Assembly: GCA_022432975.1 (NCBI GenBank)
Contig: CM039511.1
Location: forward strand, 24,481,153-24,545,152
Reading direction: 5' to 3'
DNA length: 64,000 nt
Source of the DNA: Begonia masoniana
Taxonomy: Eukaryota; Streptophyta; Magnoliopsida; Cucurbitales; Begoniaceae
The notes under the pieces were generated by a model that worked only from the letters and a program-made list of their open reading frames with translations, was not told where the DNA came from and did not search any database. Positions 29,936 through 43,300 of the stretch are shown in pieces. How positions within the stretch are numbered: position 1 is the stretch's first letter; each line of letters opens with the position of its first letter. The position numbers and the translations under genes were made by a program.

Positions 29936-32900
29936 AGCCCACCCCAGCATATCTTCCCCTTTCCTGGACAGGCTAACACTGCCAGACTTTTGCCGATTCC
30001 TTCTTCGGCCGTTTCTGCAACTTCATCTCCTTGGCTGCTGGATTCAAGAGCAACCCACCATTTCACTCTCGATTCTTCTTTGTTGCTCAACCCTACTCCC
30101 TACAATGGCTCCACAAATGTCTTGATGGTTGACGGTAAGTCTCATTCTATCGCTAACTCCGGTTCCACCATTATTCCCACTGCTAAATGCCCTCTGTTCT
30201 TACGAAATGTTTATCATACTCCATTACTTTCTCATAATCTCCTTAGTATTAATCAATTATGTCGTGAAAATCCAATCTTCGTTGAATTTCACTATGACTA
30301 TTTTCTGATTAAGGATCGGAGATCCCATCAGACAATTCTTCGAGGATTCCTCAGTAATGGCCTCTATAAAACCCCTTGTGCTCTTCCTTCTGTGGCCGGC
30401 GTTCTGTCTGTAGCCACCAGTCCCTCCGTCCCTGTTTGCTCTTCCGTTGGTTCCTCTTCAAATTTGTGGCACTTCCGTCTTGGCCATCCATCAGTTTAAG
30501 TTTTAAATTATGTATTACGTCTCTGTAATGTCCCTTCTGTTTGTTAAGCTTAATTTACCCCAATTATGTACTGCTTGTCAGTTGAGTAAAAACCATCTGC
30601 TACCATTTTCAGTTTCAACTTCTCATGCACTTTTTCCTATTGATCTTGTGCACATGGATGTTTGGGGTCCTTCTCCTATTTCCTCTATTACTGGTGCTCG
30701 TTATTTTTTGTTAATTATTTATGATTGCACTCGTTTTACGTGGATGTATTGTTTAAAATTGAAAAGTGATGTTCTTAAAACTTTTCAAGAATTTAATCAG
30801 CTTGTTCAAAATAAGTTTGGTTTTCCTATTAAAACTGTCCAATCTGATTGGGGTGGCGAATTGCAATCTTTATCTACTATTTTTAAATCTCTTGACATTC
30901 ATCATCGGATTTCTTGTCCCCACACTCCAAATCAAAATGGACGTGTGGAATGCAAAAATCGTCATGTTGTCGAAACTGGTTTGGCTCTTCTTTTTCATGC
31001 GTCCGTTCCTCAACATTTTTGGCCTTATGCCTTTTCTATTGCCACTACTTTAATAAATTGTCTACCTCCTCCTATTTTAAACAACAAATCCCCGTTTGAA
31101 TGCTTGTTTGGGTCTATTCCGCCTTACTCATTACTACGTGTTTTTGGATGTCTCTGTTTTCCTTTCCTTCGTCCTTTCAAAACTCATAAATTATTGCCTC
31201 GCTCCCTTCCTTGTGCATTTCTTGGGTACAGTCCTCATCACAAAGGCTATCTATGCCTAAATTATATGTCAAATAAAATTTATGTTACTCGTCATGTCAC
31301 CTTTGATGAGTCATCCTTCCTATTTTCCACATATACTTCCTCCTCTACATCACCTACTTCCTTCTTGGTCCCACTCACATCATTACCTTTTCCACCATTC
31401 CCTTTCCACCCTTACATCTTACCCGACCTTATACCTACCAACTCCACTACTTCTTCTACCATTCCCATAGCACCTCCTCTCCCTTATCCTACCCCAATTA
31501 TCACCTCAAACCTGAGAGATAGTTTACTTACCGTCAATCATCATTCCATGAGAACCCCCTCCAAAGATGGAATTTTTAAGCCAAAAGCTCTACAAGCCCA
31601 AGCCACTTTACATCTTGAACCAACAACTTTCCAGCAGCATCTAAAATCCATCATTGGATGGTTGCTAAAGAAGAAATTTCAGTTCTCCACAAGAATGACA
31701 CGTGGTAACTTGTTTCTCTACCTCAAGGTGCCAAGCTTATTGGTTGTAAATGGGTTTTTAAAGTCAAGCTTAACTTTGATGGCTCTGTCCATCGATATAA
31801 GGCTTGTTTAGTGCAAAAGGGTATGATCAGACTGAAGGCATCGACTATGATGAAACTTTGAGCCCAGTTGTCAAACTTACAACTATTTGCACTATTTTAT
31901 CGTTGGCATTCTCTCTTGGTTGGATTATTAGACAACTTGATGTCAGTAACGTTTTTCTACATAGAGATCTCACTGACATGGTGTATATGCAACAACTCCT
32001 AGGGTTTGTTGATTCTTCTAATGCTTCTGCTGTTTGCCTACTACGGAAAGCCTTATATGGTATAAAACAGTCTCCTTAAGCTTGGTACAATAAGTTGTAC
32101 TTTGCTTTGCTCGCATGGGGTTTCTCAGCATCAAAATCAGATACATCTTTATTTATTTGTCGAAAGCACTCCTCCATTATTCTCATGTTGGTGTATGTCG
32201 GCTTTATTATTCTGACGAGTAACTCCACTTCTCTTATGGACCAGTTTCTCCATTATTTACATCGTCAGTTTGTAGTTTGTGACCTTGGTCCTCTCTCCTT
32301 TTTCCTTGGCATTTCAGTTACTCGAACTCCTACTGGTATGCATTTTTCTCAATCTCGGTATATTTCTGAATTAATACATAAGGCTAAGATGAGTTCTTGT
32401 AACCCTGTGCCTACTCCGATGGTATCGAGCCCAATACTATCCAAGAATTCTGGTACTCCGTTACTTGATGGCTCTACTTATCATAGCATTGTTGGCGGTC
32501 TCCAATATTGTTGTCTTACGAGACCAGACATTGCCTTTGTAGTCAACAAAGTTTGTCAATTTATGCATGCACCTTCAGATGTCCACTGACAATCCGTTAT
32601 GCGTATTCTCTGTTATCTTCAAGGGACACTATCTTTAGGTATCTCCTTCACTCCTTCGTCTCATTTTAACCTGACCTGTTATACAGATGCGGACTGGGCT
32701 CCATGTCCAGATGATCGAAAAAGCACAAGTGGCTATTGCATATTTTTGGGCACAAACCTTATCTCTTGGTCCTCAACAAAACAAAAAGTCGTCTCTCGAT
32801 CAAGCACGGACTCTGAATATCGAAGCGTCGCAAATGGAGCAGCCGAAATTCTTTGGCTTCAATCCTTACTTAGTGAAATTGGTATTACATCACCTGATAT

Positions 32901-33151
32901 CTCTATCATTTTTTTGTGATAATTTGAGTGCGACATATCTAGCATTCAACCCCGTGTTACACTCCAAATCCAAACATGTTGAAATTGACTTCCACTTTGT
33001 TCGAGAAAGGTACAACGAAAATCGTTACTGGTTCAGTTTACTCCTTCATAGAATCAGCTTGCCGATGCTCTTACCAAGCCTCTCCCACCTTCTAGTTTTT
33101 CTATTTTTATATCCAAGATCTTCAACCAACGGCCTTGCTCTTGAGGGGGGA
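29936..33151 (+). pseudogene. Copia pol (protease, integrase, RT, RNase H) with dead active sites
   Basis: Order: protease (WLLDSRATHHF; family DSGA, so the catalytic glycine is replaced by R), GAG-pre-integrase (NLWHFRLGHPS...CTACQLSK zinc site), integrase core (MDVWGP, QSDWGGE, NGRVECKNRHVVE), RT and RNase H ([29 protein letters not shown]). The RT catalytic YVDD is changed to YVGF at about 32195, which removes both aspartates. A stop falls at about 30497, frameshifts at about 30530 and 31650-31800, and stops at 32077 and 32587. The tail reaches [14 protein letters not shown] and ends by the polypurine tract. Confidence 0.94.
33143..33150 (+). other. Copia polypurine tract
   Basis: GAGGGGGG(A) stands directly before the 3' LTR start TGTTAGC at 33152. 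Confidence 0.8.
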
Positions 33152-33345
33152 TGTTAGCATATGCATAGTCATTCAATTAGATTAAATTAGTCATTATTTC
33201 CTTTATTATCTACCTTTTTCCTATATACTGTACATTTGTAAAATTACACATGTAAGGAAAAATACACAACAGATTACTTTCTCTCTATCGTATTCTTCCT
33301 CAGCCTTTCTCTTCTCTAGAATACACCAATCTCTATTTCTCAACT
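33152..33345 (+). repeat. Copia 3' LTR
   Basis: It matches 25736-25947 apart from a short deletion (the CTTCTTTACTTATTT region) and several substitutions, and ends CTCAACT followed by AGAGG. Confidence 0.9.
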
Positions 33346-33512
33346 AGAGGTTGTGATTTCTCAAGAATCAGACTTGAAATTATTCAAAAACTAGGTAAAT
33401 CTCCATTGAAGTTCGTATTTCATCAAAAATCATGAAAAAAAACAAAAGAAAGGAAAATCTACACATAACCACAACTCAAAAACTGGAAGAGCTTCCCACT
33501 ATTGGAGAAAAC

Positions 33513-36310
33513 TACAACGCCCCTGAACCTACCCTTGCTCGGTGCGCTACTTTACACAATAATCTCGCGTTTAAAACGAAGTTAAAAATATTTTTCGATA
33601 AAATTTCGACTCGATTTTCTTGAACCCCCAAAAATTTGTTGGAAAATGTGCCCAAAATATGTACAAAACGTGACGGAAAAGATCAGGTTAAAACATAGTA
33701 GAAATAGAATTTTTTTAAAAAAAAATTTAAAATTGTATGCTGGGCGCCGCGCGCGCTAGCTTCGGCTACCAGTGACCATTTTCCTCTTTTTCTCCATTTT
33801 TCTTCCATTTCCACTCTAGCAATTCACCAAAATTTACCCTAAAATTTTCCCCAAGCGTTTCCGACCTCCTCGACTCCGTGACACATAGAAAGCTTGGAAA
33901 AACGACTCCAAAACATAAGCGAAAACTTTGAAACAGTGAAACCTGACGTTGTTTACCTTAAAACAAAACGAGCAGCATAACGACTAAAATTCATTTGAAA
34001 CCATAAACCTGAAATCAAACATGTATAAAACACGTCCAAACCATATTCACACATCTTTCAAAACCATGAATATTTACACAAAATAAAATCTAACAAAGCC
34101 AATTCAAAATACCCAATCACACAATTCCCCAAAGACCATGATCGAGGTGCCCCAACAACTGCCCGCATTGGCATACTACTTACATCACCGATTGCATCCC
34201 AATCCTAGTTTTCCTCAAGGCTCTCACCTGTAATAACATCGTCACCTACTGACATTATTACAAAACATAAAACATTATAACGTCGTCACCTACACCACAG
34301 AACATAAAACGTAAGCCAAATGCTTAGTAAGTAGGGATTAATGAATGCAAAAACTCATATTTTCGTAGGTCGAAACCATGATACATGTCGCACAATGCTT
34401 AACCAGCAAACAAGACAAAGATAAAACAATCAAACAACAAACAATTCCCTACCGTTCCATAGTATAGCCCGAAGGCAAAACACAAACGTCCTCTACTTGC
34501 TTGAATTCTCGTAACCTATTCACCCGCTCCGGTTGTGCTAGCAACTCAACACGTTCACCTAATATAACAAAGGAAAAACAACTTAATAATCATACGACTA
34601 AATATAAGGAATATCTATTCTAACTCTAACAACTAATCAAACTAACTTTAAAACCTCAAATCCCAAATCCCAAAATTTTCCTTATTACAATGATCATTTT
34701 GAGTAATCTATCCAAAACTTACAAAACATGACATCATACATAACTCAAGTTAAAGATTCAAATCCAAGTGATTTTAAACACAACATAACCAATTAAATCC
34801 TTCCTTCACAAAAATTCAGATTATAACACAATGCATTAACCCAAATTTAAAAATTCATAACTAATTCTATACATATTGAAATGCTTTGATTCCAAAGCCC
34901 ATGGATCCATTAAAGTGTCTATTTTGCCCCGTTTAAACAGTTTTGCAAGATAAATTTGGAAGAAGGATCAAAAGTATCGGAACAGTAACTTGCCCCGAAT
35001 TCCGTTTAACAGTTTAGGCTAAACTTTGAAAATTCATAACTTTTTGTATACACATCCGAATTTAATGATTCAAGATGCTATTTAAACCTTAAATTGTCTA
35101 TTTTCTAATGGTCAAATTTATTTTATTACCCACTTCAATCAGCATAACAGAAATTTTCCGAAAACCAAACTGTCCTGTTGTTTCAAAAATCCCAGATTTC
35201 ATTCAACTTTAACTACTTCAAAAATTCACCATAAATCGTATACATATCCAAACTCGTCTATTAAAAATTCTACGTAAACCTTAGGATGTCTATTTTCAAA
35301 TTTTGAAATCCCTTTATCCCTTTAATAGAAACAACTTGGTCGAAATAAATAAAACCCAGACCTGCCCTGTTTTATAAATTTTCTCAAATTTTCAGTTTTA
35401 CATCAAACATCAACCAAGTTCAAAAATTCGTAACAAATTGAATAGAGGTCCAAATTTGACGATTCCAACGGTTATGCATTCCTCAAGGAGTCTATTTTAA
35501 CATGCTAAATTCAATTAATCAAACAAAACTAATCAGAAAACCGAAATCACAGAATCGCCAACTGCCCTGTAGTTTAACCATTTTGGAATATTCATGCCTT
35601 ATTTGGTGTTCTTTCTTGATTTTAACCATAAACAATCCTCAAATCCAGATTAGGCATCAAAACATTCAAGAATGAAGGAATAAAATATCTATTTTCATTC
35701 AGCCCTCTAGGGTTTATCAAAACATCCATTAACACTCCATCAACCTTTTTCATAAACAAAACCTAACATACTACTTACCTTGAAGAAATCTCAAGAAATG
35801 GTAGAAGAAGTTGACATGAGAAGCTGCTGAAAATGAAGCAAAAAAACGTGGAAGAAAGCTTCAATTATTGGTTTACACTTAAAGGATAAACTTGATCAAC
35901 CTACCTAGGTGTGAGTTTCCAAAATTGCCCTCCAAACTCTACCTCTTCTTTCAACTTTCTTCTTTCTTTTTTTCCAAATTTTCTCCCACGTGGACATCAA
36001 AGTAAGTTTAAGTTATCACACTTCAAGCTTTCATTTCTCTTCTTTTCTATTGGTTCATCCATTCATTTACTTTTCAACACTTCTTTTCCTCTTTTTTTTT
36101 TTCTTTACTCTAACGTGAAAACTCTCTCCTCTTAACCTTTTTTTTTTCCATAACAAAAAGAAGTCTAATTTACTTCCTAAATTTGGCTTTTAAATTTCTT
36201 TAATAATTTAACTTGTAAAATAACTTCATTCCTACTATTCATTATTACATCTTTTATAATAACTAAATACTAATAATTTAAAGAATAAGAAAATTTTCTC
36301 GGGTGTTACA
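33513..36310 (-). repeat. 3' LTR of the minus-strand pol-less element
   Basis: The plus strand starts TACAACGCCCCTGAACC (terminus mutated from TGTAACG) and ends CGGGTGTTACA. Length is 2798 bp. An acceptor-like TGGTGTAG|GTGACG lies at 34290 (minus strand). At the donor position near 34500 the site reads AAG|CAAGTAG, that is GC in place of GT. Confidence 0.85.
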
Positions 36311-36311
36311 A

Positions 36312-36323
36312 TCCACCCTCCTT
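36312..36323 (-). other. Polypurine tract
   Basis: The minus strand reads AAGGAGGGTGGA immediately before the LTR start TGTAACACCC, identical to the tract at 19108-19119. Confidence 0.85.
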
Positions 36324-36780
36324 AAAAAAAAATTTTATCCTCAAAATTTGATTTTAGTTATTCCTCAACTTACATACTCCAAACTGCCCTCTTAACTTTT
36401 GGGTTGCCACTAAAATCTCAATTATACTACGTCTGTAATCATCTATCGAGTACTGATAATTCTCTACCTCTCCAAAGTTTTAATTTTCCTAACTATATAC
36501 TTCATAACTCAATTACTTCAACGTCCATAAACTTTAACTTAAGCACTTATCACCTATACTCTCAAACTCTTCTAACTGAGTTCTCAACTCTAGCTTTTTC
36601 TCGAGCTCAGTTTATCTAGTTCTTTACTTTTCTAATTTAATGTCCATTAAGCACTTACATAACTATCTCAATGAAAAAAATTATTTTATGCTAAATCCTC
36701 AAATTAAAATTCCCCTCTATTCACTATTTTACTATCTCATTTCTAACTTATCATTTCCATCTTTTGCACCTACTCTCCTC
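36324..36780 (-). other. Noncoding 3' internal region of the pol-less element
   Basis: It is purine-rich on the element strand, with many stops in all frames. It replaces pol between the satellite and the polypurine tract. No motif recognised. Confidence 0.6.
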
Positions 36781-38303
36781 GAACAATCACGAACAATCAC
36801 GAATCACGAACAATCACGAACAATCACGAACAATCACGAACAATCACGAACAATCACGAACAATCACGAACAATCACGAACAATCACGAACAATCACGAA
36901 CAATCACGAACAATCACGAACAATCACGAACAATCACGAACAATCACGAACAATCACGAACAATCACGAACAATCACGAACAATCACGAACAATCACGAA
37001 CAATCACGAACAATCACGAACAATCACGAACAATCACGAACAATCACGAACAATCACGAACAATCACGAACAATCACGAACAATCACGAACAATCACGAA
37101 CAATCACGAACAATCACGAACAATCACGAACAATCACGAACAATCACGAACAATCACGAACAATCACGAACAATCACGAACAATCACGAACAATCACGAA
37201 CAATCACGAACAATCACGAACAATCACGAACAATCACGAACAATCACGAACAATCACGAACAATCACGAACAATCACGAACAATCACGAACAATCACGAA
37301 CAATCACGAACAATCACGAACAATCACGAACAATCACGAACAATCACGAACAATCACGAACAATCACGAACAATCACGAACAATCACGAACAATCACGAA
37401 CAATCACGAACAATCACGAACAATCACGAACAATCACGAACAATCACGAACAATCACGAACAATCACGAACAATCACGAACAATCACGAACAATCACGAA
37501 CAATCACGAACAATCACGAACAATCACGAACAATCACGAACAATCACGAACAATCACGAACAATCACGAACAATCACGAACAATCACGAACAATCACGAA
37601 CAATCACGAACAATCACGAACAATCACGAACAATCACGAACAATCACGAACAATCACGAACAATCACGAACAATCACGAACAATCACGAACAATCACGAA
37701 CAATCACGAACAATCACGAACAATCACGAACAATCACGAACAATCACGAACAATCACGAACAATCACGAACAATCACGAACAATCACGAACAATCACGAA
37801 CAATCACGAACAATCACGAACAATCACGAACAATCACGAACAATCACGAACAATCACGAACAATCACGAACAATCACGAACAATCACGAACAATCACGAA
37901 CAATCACGAACAATCACGAACAATCACGAACAATCACGAACAATCACGAACAATCACGAACAATCACGAACAATCACGAACAATCACGAACAATCACGAA
38001 CAATCACGAACAATCACGAACAATCACGAACAATCACGAACAATCACGAACAATCACGAACAATCACGAACAATCACGAACAATCACGAACAATCACGAA
38101 CAATCACGAACAATCACGAACAATCACGAACAATCACGAACAATCACGAACAATCACGAACAATCACGAACAATCACGAACAATCACGAACAATCACGAA
38201 CAATCACGAACAATCACGAACAATCACGAACAATCACGAACAATCACGAACAATCACGAACAATCACGAACAATCACGAACAATCACGAACAATCACGAA
38301 CAA
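36781..38303 (+). repeat. 10-bp satellite (CAATCACGAA)n, about 150 perfect copies
   Basis: From 36808 to 38303 the unit repeats without a single change that I can see. Two units precede it at 36781-36800, separated by a shortened 7-bp unit (GAATCAC) at 36801-36807. The strand has one G per unit; the element strand reads TTCGTGATTG. Because 10 is not a multiple of 3, three units make a 30-bp codon cycle that is open in two frames. This gives long repetitive frames (36640-38499 and 36764-38452) that are artefacts. Confidence 0.98.
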
Positions 38304-39889
38304 CACGATATCCACGTACCCCATACTCTCATTATCTAAATCTATCTACTATTCTTTCAAAGTATACTATGAGTTTCCATATTTTTTTTATCCACTACAC
38401 TCATTTTGTCCAACTTCTACTTCAGTCATCACCAAACACTCTCAAGATTTAGGTTTAAACAAAATGCATTCACAACTGTTCACTCAACACCCTAAATGAT
38501 GTATACGTAATTCAACTTCGACCTCATAATTTAAGAGTCGAAACCTTCATAGATTCATAACTCTCCTGGACGAACTAACCTTCCCCTGAGTTTACTCGTA
38601 AAATCTCTGTGTGAACTTTCTTTCCTTCTTATCTGTTATTCTCTAAATTCCTCAGCTTCACACGGAATAAAATTCTTAAGGGTTAGTCTTCTTACCTTAA
38701 CTTTCCCTTAAATTTAACTAATTTCCTCACTTACCTCTTTCCTAAGTCCATTCAAAATTCATAACGCAAGCTAGCAACTCATCTATCTTGCATTGCAAAA
38801 ATCTCAATTTTCTTTACCTAAGATCCAATAGCACTCAAGTTCTAACTTACATCATATGCTTAAGCTTATTCACTTAAACTTATCAACTCCAGCCTAAGTT
38901 ATTCACCAAAATTATCGGTTTCGACTTCGTTACCTACGAGTCGAACCCTCAAAACTTTCTAATTTAACATTACTCCTAACACACTTGAATGTTTTCGTGC
39001 GAGTTTCCGTCATTCTCATTCAAAATTCTATATCTTCCCAATTTGTACACTACTAAATCTTTCCCAAGTTCTTCTCTACACTAATACAAATATCTAATTT
39101 CTCTCGGGATTCTCTCCAAAGTTTAATAACTAAATCTACTCTCTTTTGCTCTTCCAACTCGCCCAGTCTCCTACCCGTTACATTTCTACAATGGTACTCC
39201 TTCACTCTAACTCACTATACCTCCTAACATAGCGTGCATTACTCTAAACTTCGGAACATCACCACAATTCAAGAGGCTAGACCTTTCTTCACTTAATCAA
39301 CGTATCTAGGTTTCTATTCCCACCTTTAGGTTTTTGGATCTATATTCCTAGGTCGAGTAACACCAAAAGCCCGACATGTCTACCACTTAACCAATCTAAT
39401 TTCGCTAAGTCTTCTCCTATACCGTTCCGGTCGTAATCTTTTTGTGTATCCATTCTCGTCCTTGATTGAGTCATCTACTAAGATGGTACCCATTCCTTAA
39501 AGAAAATCAGTTTTATACTCTGAGTATTATCTTACATCTAACTTTGATCTTCTAATGCCCCAATTTATCAGTTGCTCAACTTTAAGTAAATCTCTCAACT
39601 TCCATCCTCGATCCTACATAATCATTCAGATCATATCCTCTCAATAATTTATTTAAACTAAACCCTTCAATATGGTCTACATCTAAATACTCTACTCCCA
39701 CGGTACGTGAATCTAAATGTATCACATTTTGCTATCTCCTCTTATCCACATAAACTTACTAATGGTACCTTAAATTCATTTATAACTTCAAACTCCTGTT
39801 TGGTTCATCGTATCCTAGAACTTCTAGGGTTGGCTCACTAGGGTCCAATTCTACCTATTCAAATCTTATCTCCCATAAGATGTATCTTT
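38304..39889 (-). other. Noncoding internal region of the pol-less element
   Basis: It starts directly after the gag tail on the element strand. No RT, RNase H or integrase motif is visible in any frame on either strand, and stops are frequent. It is purine-rich on the element strand, like 48967-50640. Confidence 0.6.
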
Positions 39890-40318
39890 CTAAAATAACA
39901 AAATCCACACCAGCTTCATTCTAAAGTCTATATTCCTACCATTTGGTTCAATCATGGCTGAAATTTTGGGTGTTGCTTCAGTTGGATCTTTCTTTGCTAC
40001 GAGGCAATTCCTGGCTATATGTCCGAGCTCGTTGTAATTGAAGCACAAGGAGATCTTTGGCTTTAGACAATCACGGGCAATATGACCAGTTTCAAAGCTG
40101 TTAAAACATTTTCTCGCATATTGTCTGCACTTTCCTGGATGAAATTTCAAACACTGAGGACATTGTGGAAAACTTCTTCTTTGCTGCTGTTGCGGCTTCT
40201 TTCCTTCTCTTTGGTTATTCAAATACAGACCCGGTCTTTTAATTCCTAGCGACTTTGAAGAGTTTACCCCACTAGAACTTGCTCCAAGGTTTCCTTGTCC
40301 TCCTTGACTAATGAGCAA
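39890..40318 (-). pseudogene. Gag C-terminal (zinc-knuckle) region
   Basis: The 142-codon minus-strand frame has a basic Q-rich linker and CPQCLKFHPGKC. Two knuckles follow with one ligand lost in each: CFNSFETGHIARDC (second C to S) and CFNYNELGHIARNC (second C to Y). It ends with ISAMIEPNG, aligned to FAMIEPDG of the Tekay-like element, and loses homology there, exactly where protease should begin. Upstream sequence joins the gag N-terminus (45999-46054) across LTR-F. The capsid core of about 200 residues is missing, so gag is also internally deleted. Confidence 0.85.
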
Positions 40319-40364
40319 TCCAATCTACTCAGCTTTCCTGACAACCAACTCCAGAAGCTGCTTA

Positions 40365-43300
40365 TGTAACACCCGAATTTTCCTAGCGTATGTGGCTTTA
40401 GTTGAGGGATGTCATGCAATGTAAGTTTAACGTTAATTTAGGATGATGTTAAATGCTTGATTTAGAGAGAGATAGTGGAAGTGAAAATTGGGAGAAAACT
40501 TTAGAATTTAGTGATTTGAAATCTTATGGAGTTGAAATTGTAATAAAGATGAATTAAATAAATAAATAAAAGGGGGAGTGAATTGTGAGGTATTTACGTG
40601 AGTTGAATGGAAATGCAAAGGAGAGAAAAGTCAAAAAGAGAATTAACCAATAGGAAGAAAGAAAGTTAAAAGGATTAAGTGTTTGAAAAGTCAAAAGTGA
40701 ATGGTTGACAAGTCAAGGAAATTGAACCAATAGAAATCAAAGAAAATGTAAAGAAAAGTGAAGAGAAAGAAGAATGATTGGCGTTGGAAATTCATGAGAA
40801 AAAAAGGGGGTTAATTGCAATTTTAAGAATTTGGGAGGAGCAAATTTAAAAGAATGTAATTATGGTTTTATAAATTTAACAAGTGGAGGGATTTTTTGGC
40901 ATAACTCTTCCTTCTTCCTCTCCTTTCTCCACGCCATTTTCAGCAGCCTTGGTGATTTCTCTCCTCCATTTTTCCATCAAGTTTTGCAAGGTTTCAAGGT
41001 AAATTTTTATGGGTTTTGTTGGTGATACCCCTAGATGAAGATTTAGAATGTTTTTGATGAGTTTTGGGTGGGTTTAATAAGGGTTTGGAAACCCTAGAAT
41101 GTGAAGTCCGAAAATGGAGTTTCAATGTTGGTTTTCCTTCCTAATTTGATCATTTAGTTGTTGAATGAATTGGGTTAGGTGGTTTTTGGAGAGAAATGGA
41201 AGATTGGAGTTGAGTTTGGGAAAAACCGGTTTTACTAAAAAGGGGGCCGATTCTGTTTTCTGGATTTCAGCTGGGCTAGTGTGTTTGTTTGGTTGTTGTG
41301 AGTGTTTCAATGGATAGTAGACGTGTAGAGGTTTACAGATTGGGGTGGCACGTCGAAATCCGTTGAAAAACGAGGGAGTTACGACCGTTTGAAGTTTGAC
41401 GGTCAAAATGGTGCATAATTCGGGTTTTGTGTTTTGGGGAAGGAAGTTTGTGATAGTTTTAGTTAGTTTAGGTTAAGAATTTCTTTTGAGTTCATTAGTA
41501 AATTTCTAAGTTGAGTTTTTGTTATTTTAGGTAATCGAGCGAGTGATTTGGTTGGACGATAGAAAATCTAGGAATTTTGGGTTTTGTATGTTAGGTTGAA
41601 AAGTTGGTTAAAACCTACGGTTACTGTATTGCTAAGTGATTTCTCTTTTATTATGTTAGGTTGACGAGTGAACGATTTGGCTAACCGGGCATATAATTGT
41701 GAGCACACACAAGGAATCCAGGTAAGTAGCGGATGTGTGTGGTTTGCCTTCGGGCCTACACCATGGAACGGTAGGGAATTGGTTGTTTGCTTTGTTTGAT
41801 TGTTTTGTTTAGTTTTGTGTTGAGTATTGCAATTGTGTGACACGCATCACGGTTTTCAAACTACGAGAAACGAGTTTTATGCATGGTTTTGCATGGTGAG
41901 CTTGAACCGTAAGGGATGGTGTGAGTTGAATCGTGAGGTGGTTTGTGTGGAGTCGCCTAGTCGCGTTAGGGTAGCACCTGCGGGAAACTCCATGGGAGTT
42001 GTCCAGTCGCGTTAAGGTGGTACCTGCGAGGGACTATTGTGTGGAGTCGCCTAGTCGTGTTAGGGTAGCACCTGCGGGAAAATCCATGGGAGTTGTCCAG
42101 TCGCGTTAAGGTGGTACCTGCGAGGGACTATTGTGTTGAGTCACCTAGTCGCGTTAGGGTAGCACCTGCGGGAAACTCCATGGGAGTTGTCCAGTCGCGT
42201 TAGAGTGACACCTGCGAGGGACTCCAGTGGAGTCGCCTAGTCGCGTTAGGGTAGCACCTGCGGGAAACTCCATGGGAGTTGTCCAGTCGCGTTAAGGTGG
42301 TACCTGCGAGGGACTCCAGTGGAGTCGCCTAGTCGCGTTAGGGTAGCACCTGCGGGAAACTCCATGGGAGTTGTCCAGTCGCGTTAAGGTGGTACCTGCG
42401 AGGGACTCCAGTGGAGTCGCCTAGTCGCGTTAGGGTAGCACCTGCGGGAAACTCCATGGGAGTTGTCCAGTCGCGTTAAGGTGGTACCTGCGAGGGACTA
42501 TTGTGTGGAGTCGCCTAGTCGCGTTAGGGTAGCACCTGCGGGAAACTCCATGGGAGTTGTCCAGTCGCGTTAAGGTGGTACCTGCGAGGGACTATTGTGT
42601 GGAGTCGCCTAGTCGCGTTAGGGTAGCACCTGCGGGAAACTCCATGGGAGTTGTCCAGTCGCGTTAAGGTGGTACCTGCGAGGGACTCCAGTGGAGTCGC
42701 CTAGTCGCGTTAAGGTGGTACCTGCGAGGGACTCCAGTGGAGTCGCCTAGTCGCGTTAGGGTAGCACCTGCGGGAAACTCCATGGGAGTTGTCCAGTCGC
42801 GTTAAGGTGGTACCTGCGAGGGACTCCAGTGGAGTCGCCTAGTCGCGTTAGGGTAGCACCTGCGGGAAACTCCATGGGAGTTGTCCAGTCGCGTTAAGGT
42901 GGTACCTGCGAGGGACTCCAGTGGAGTCGCCTAGTCGCGTTAGGGTAGCACCTGCGGGAAACTCCATGGGAGTTGTCCAGTCGCGTTAAGGTGGTACCTG
43001 CGAGGGACTCCAGTGGAGTCGCCTAGTCGCGTTAGGGTAGCACCTGCGGGAAACTCCATGGGAGTTGTCCAGTCGCGTTAAGGTGGTACCTGCGAGGGAC
43101 TCCAGTGGAGTCGCCTAGTCGCGTTAGGGTAGCACCTGCGGGAAACTCCATGGGAGTTGTCCAGTCGCGTTAAGGTGGTACCTGCGAGGGACTCCAGTGG
43201 AGTCGCCTAGTCGCGTTAGGGTAGCACCTGCGGGAAACTCCATGGGAGTTGTCCAGTCGCGTTAAGGTGGTACCTGCGAGGGACTCCAGTGGAGTCGCCT

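Larger units (their letters stand above)
25736..33345 (+). mobile_element. Ty1/copia element (Ale/Retrofit-like), inactive, TSD AGAGG
   Basis: It is complete in outline: a 212-bp 5' LTR, primer-binding site, gag, protease, integrase, RT, RNase H, polypurine tract and a 194-bp 3' LTR. AGAGG is at 25731-25735 and 33346-33350. Short LTRs and the gag zinc-knuckle style suggest the Ale/Retrofit group (inference). The 3' LTR lacks about 17 bp near its start. The coding region is disrupted by a 2970-bp solo LTR and by point decay of catalytic motifs. Confidence 0.93.

Noticed and set aside
36781..38303. Telomeric or centromeric satellite
   Set aside because: The unit is not the plant telomere repeat (TTTAGGG), and 10 bp is far from the usual 150-180-bp centromere monomer. 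It sits inside a retroelement.
36640..38499. A 619-codon open frame (and a 562-codon one at 36764-38452) with an NNHEQSRTIT repeat
   Set aside because: It is the 10-bp satellite read in triplets; a 30-bp cycle without stops is open by arithmetic. There is no upstream promoter or non-repeat domain.
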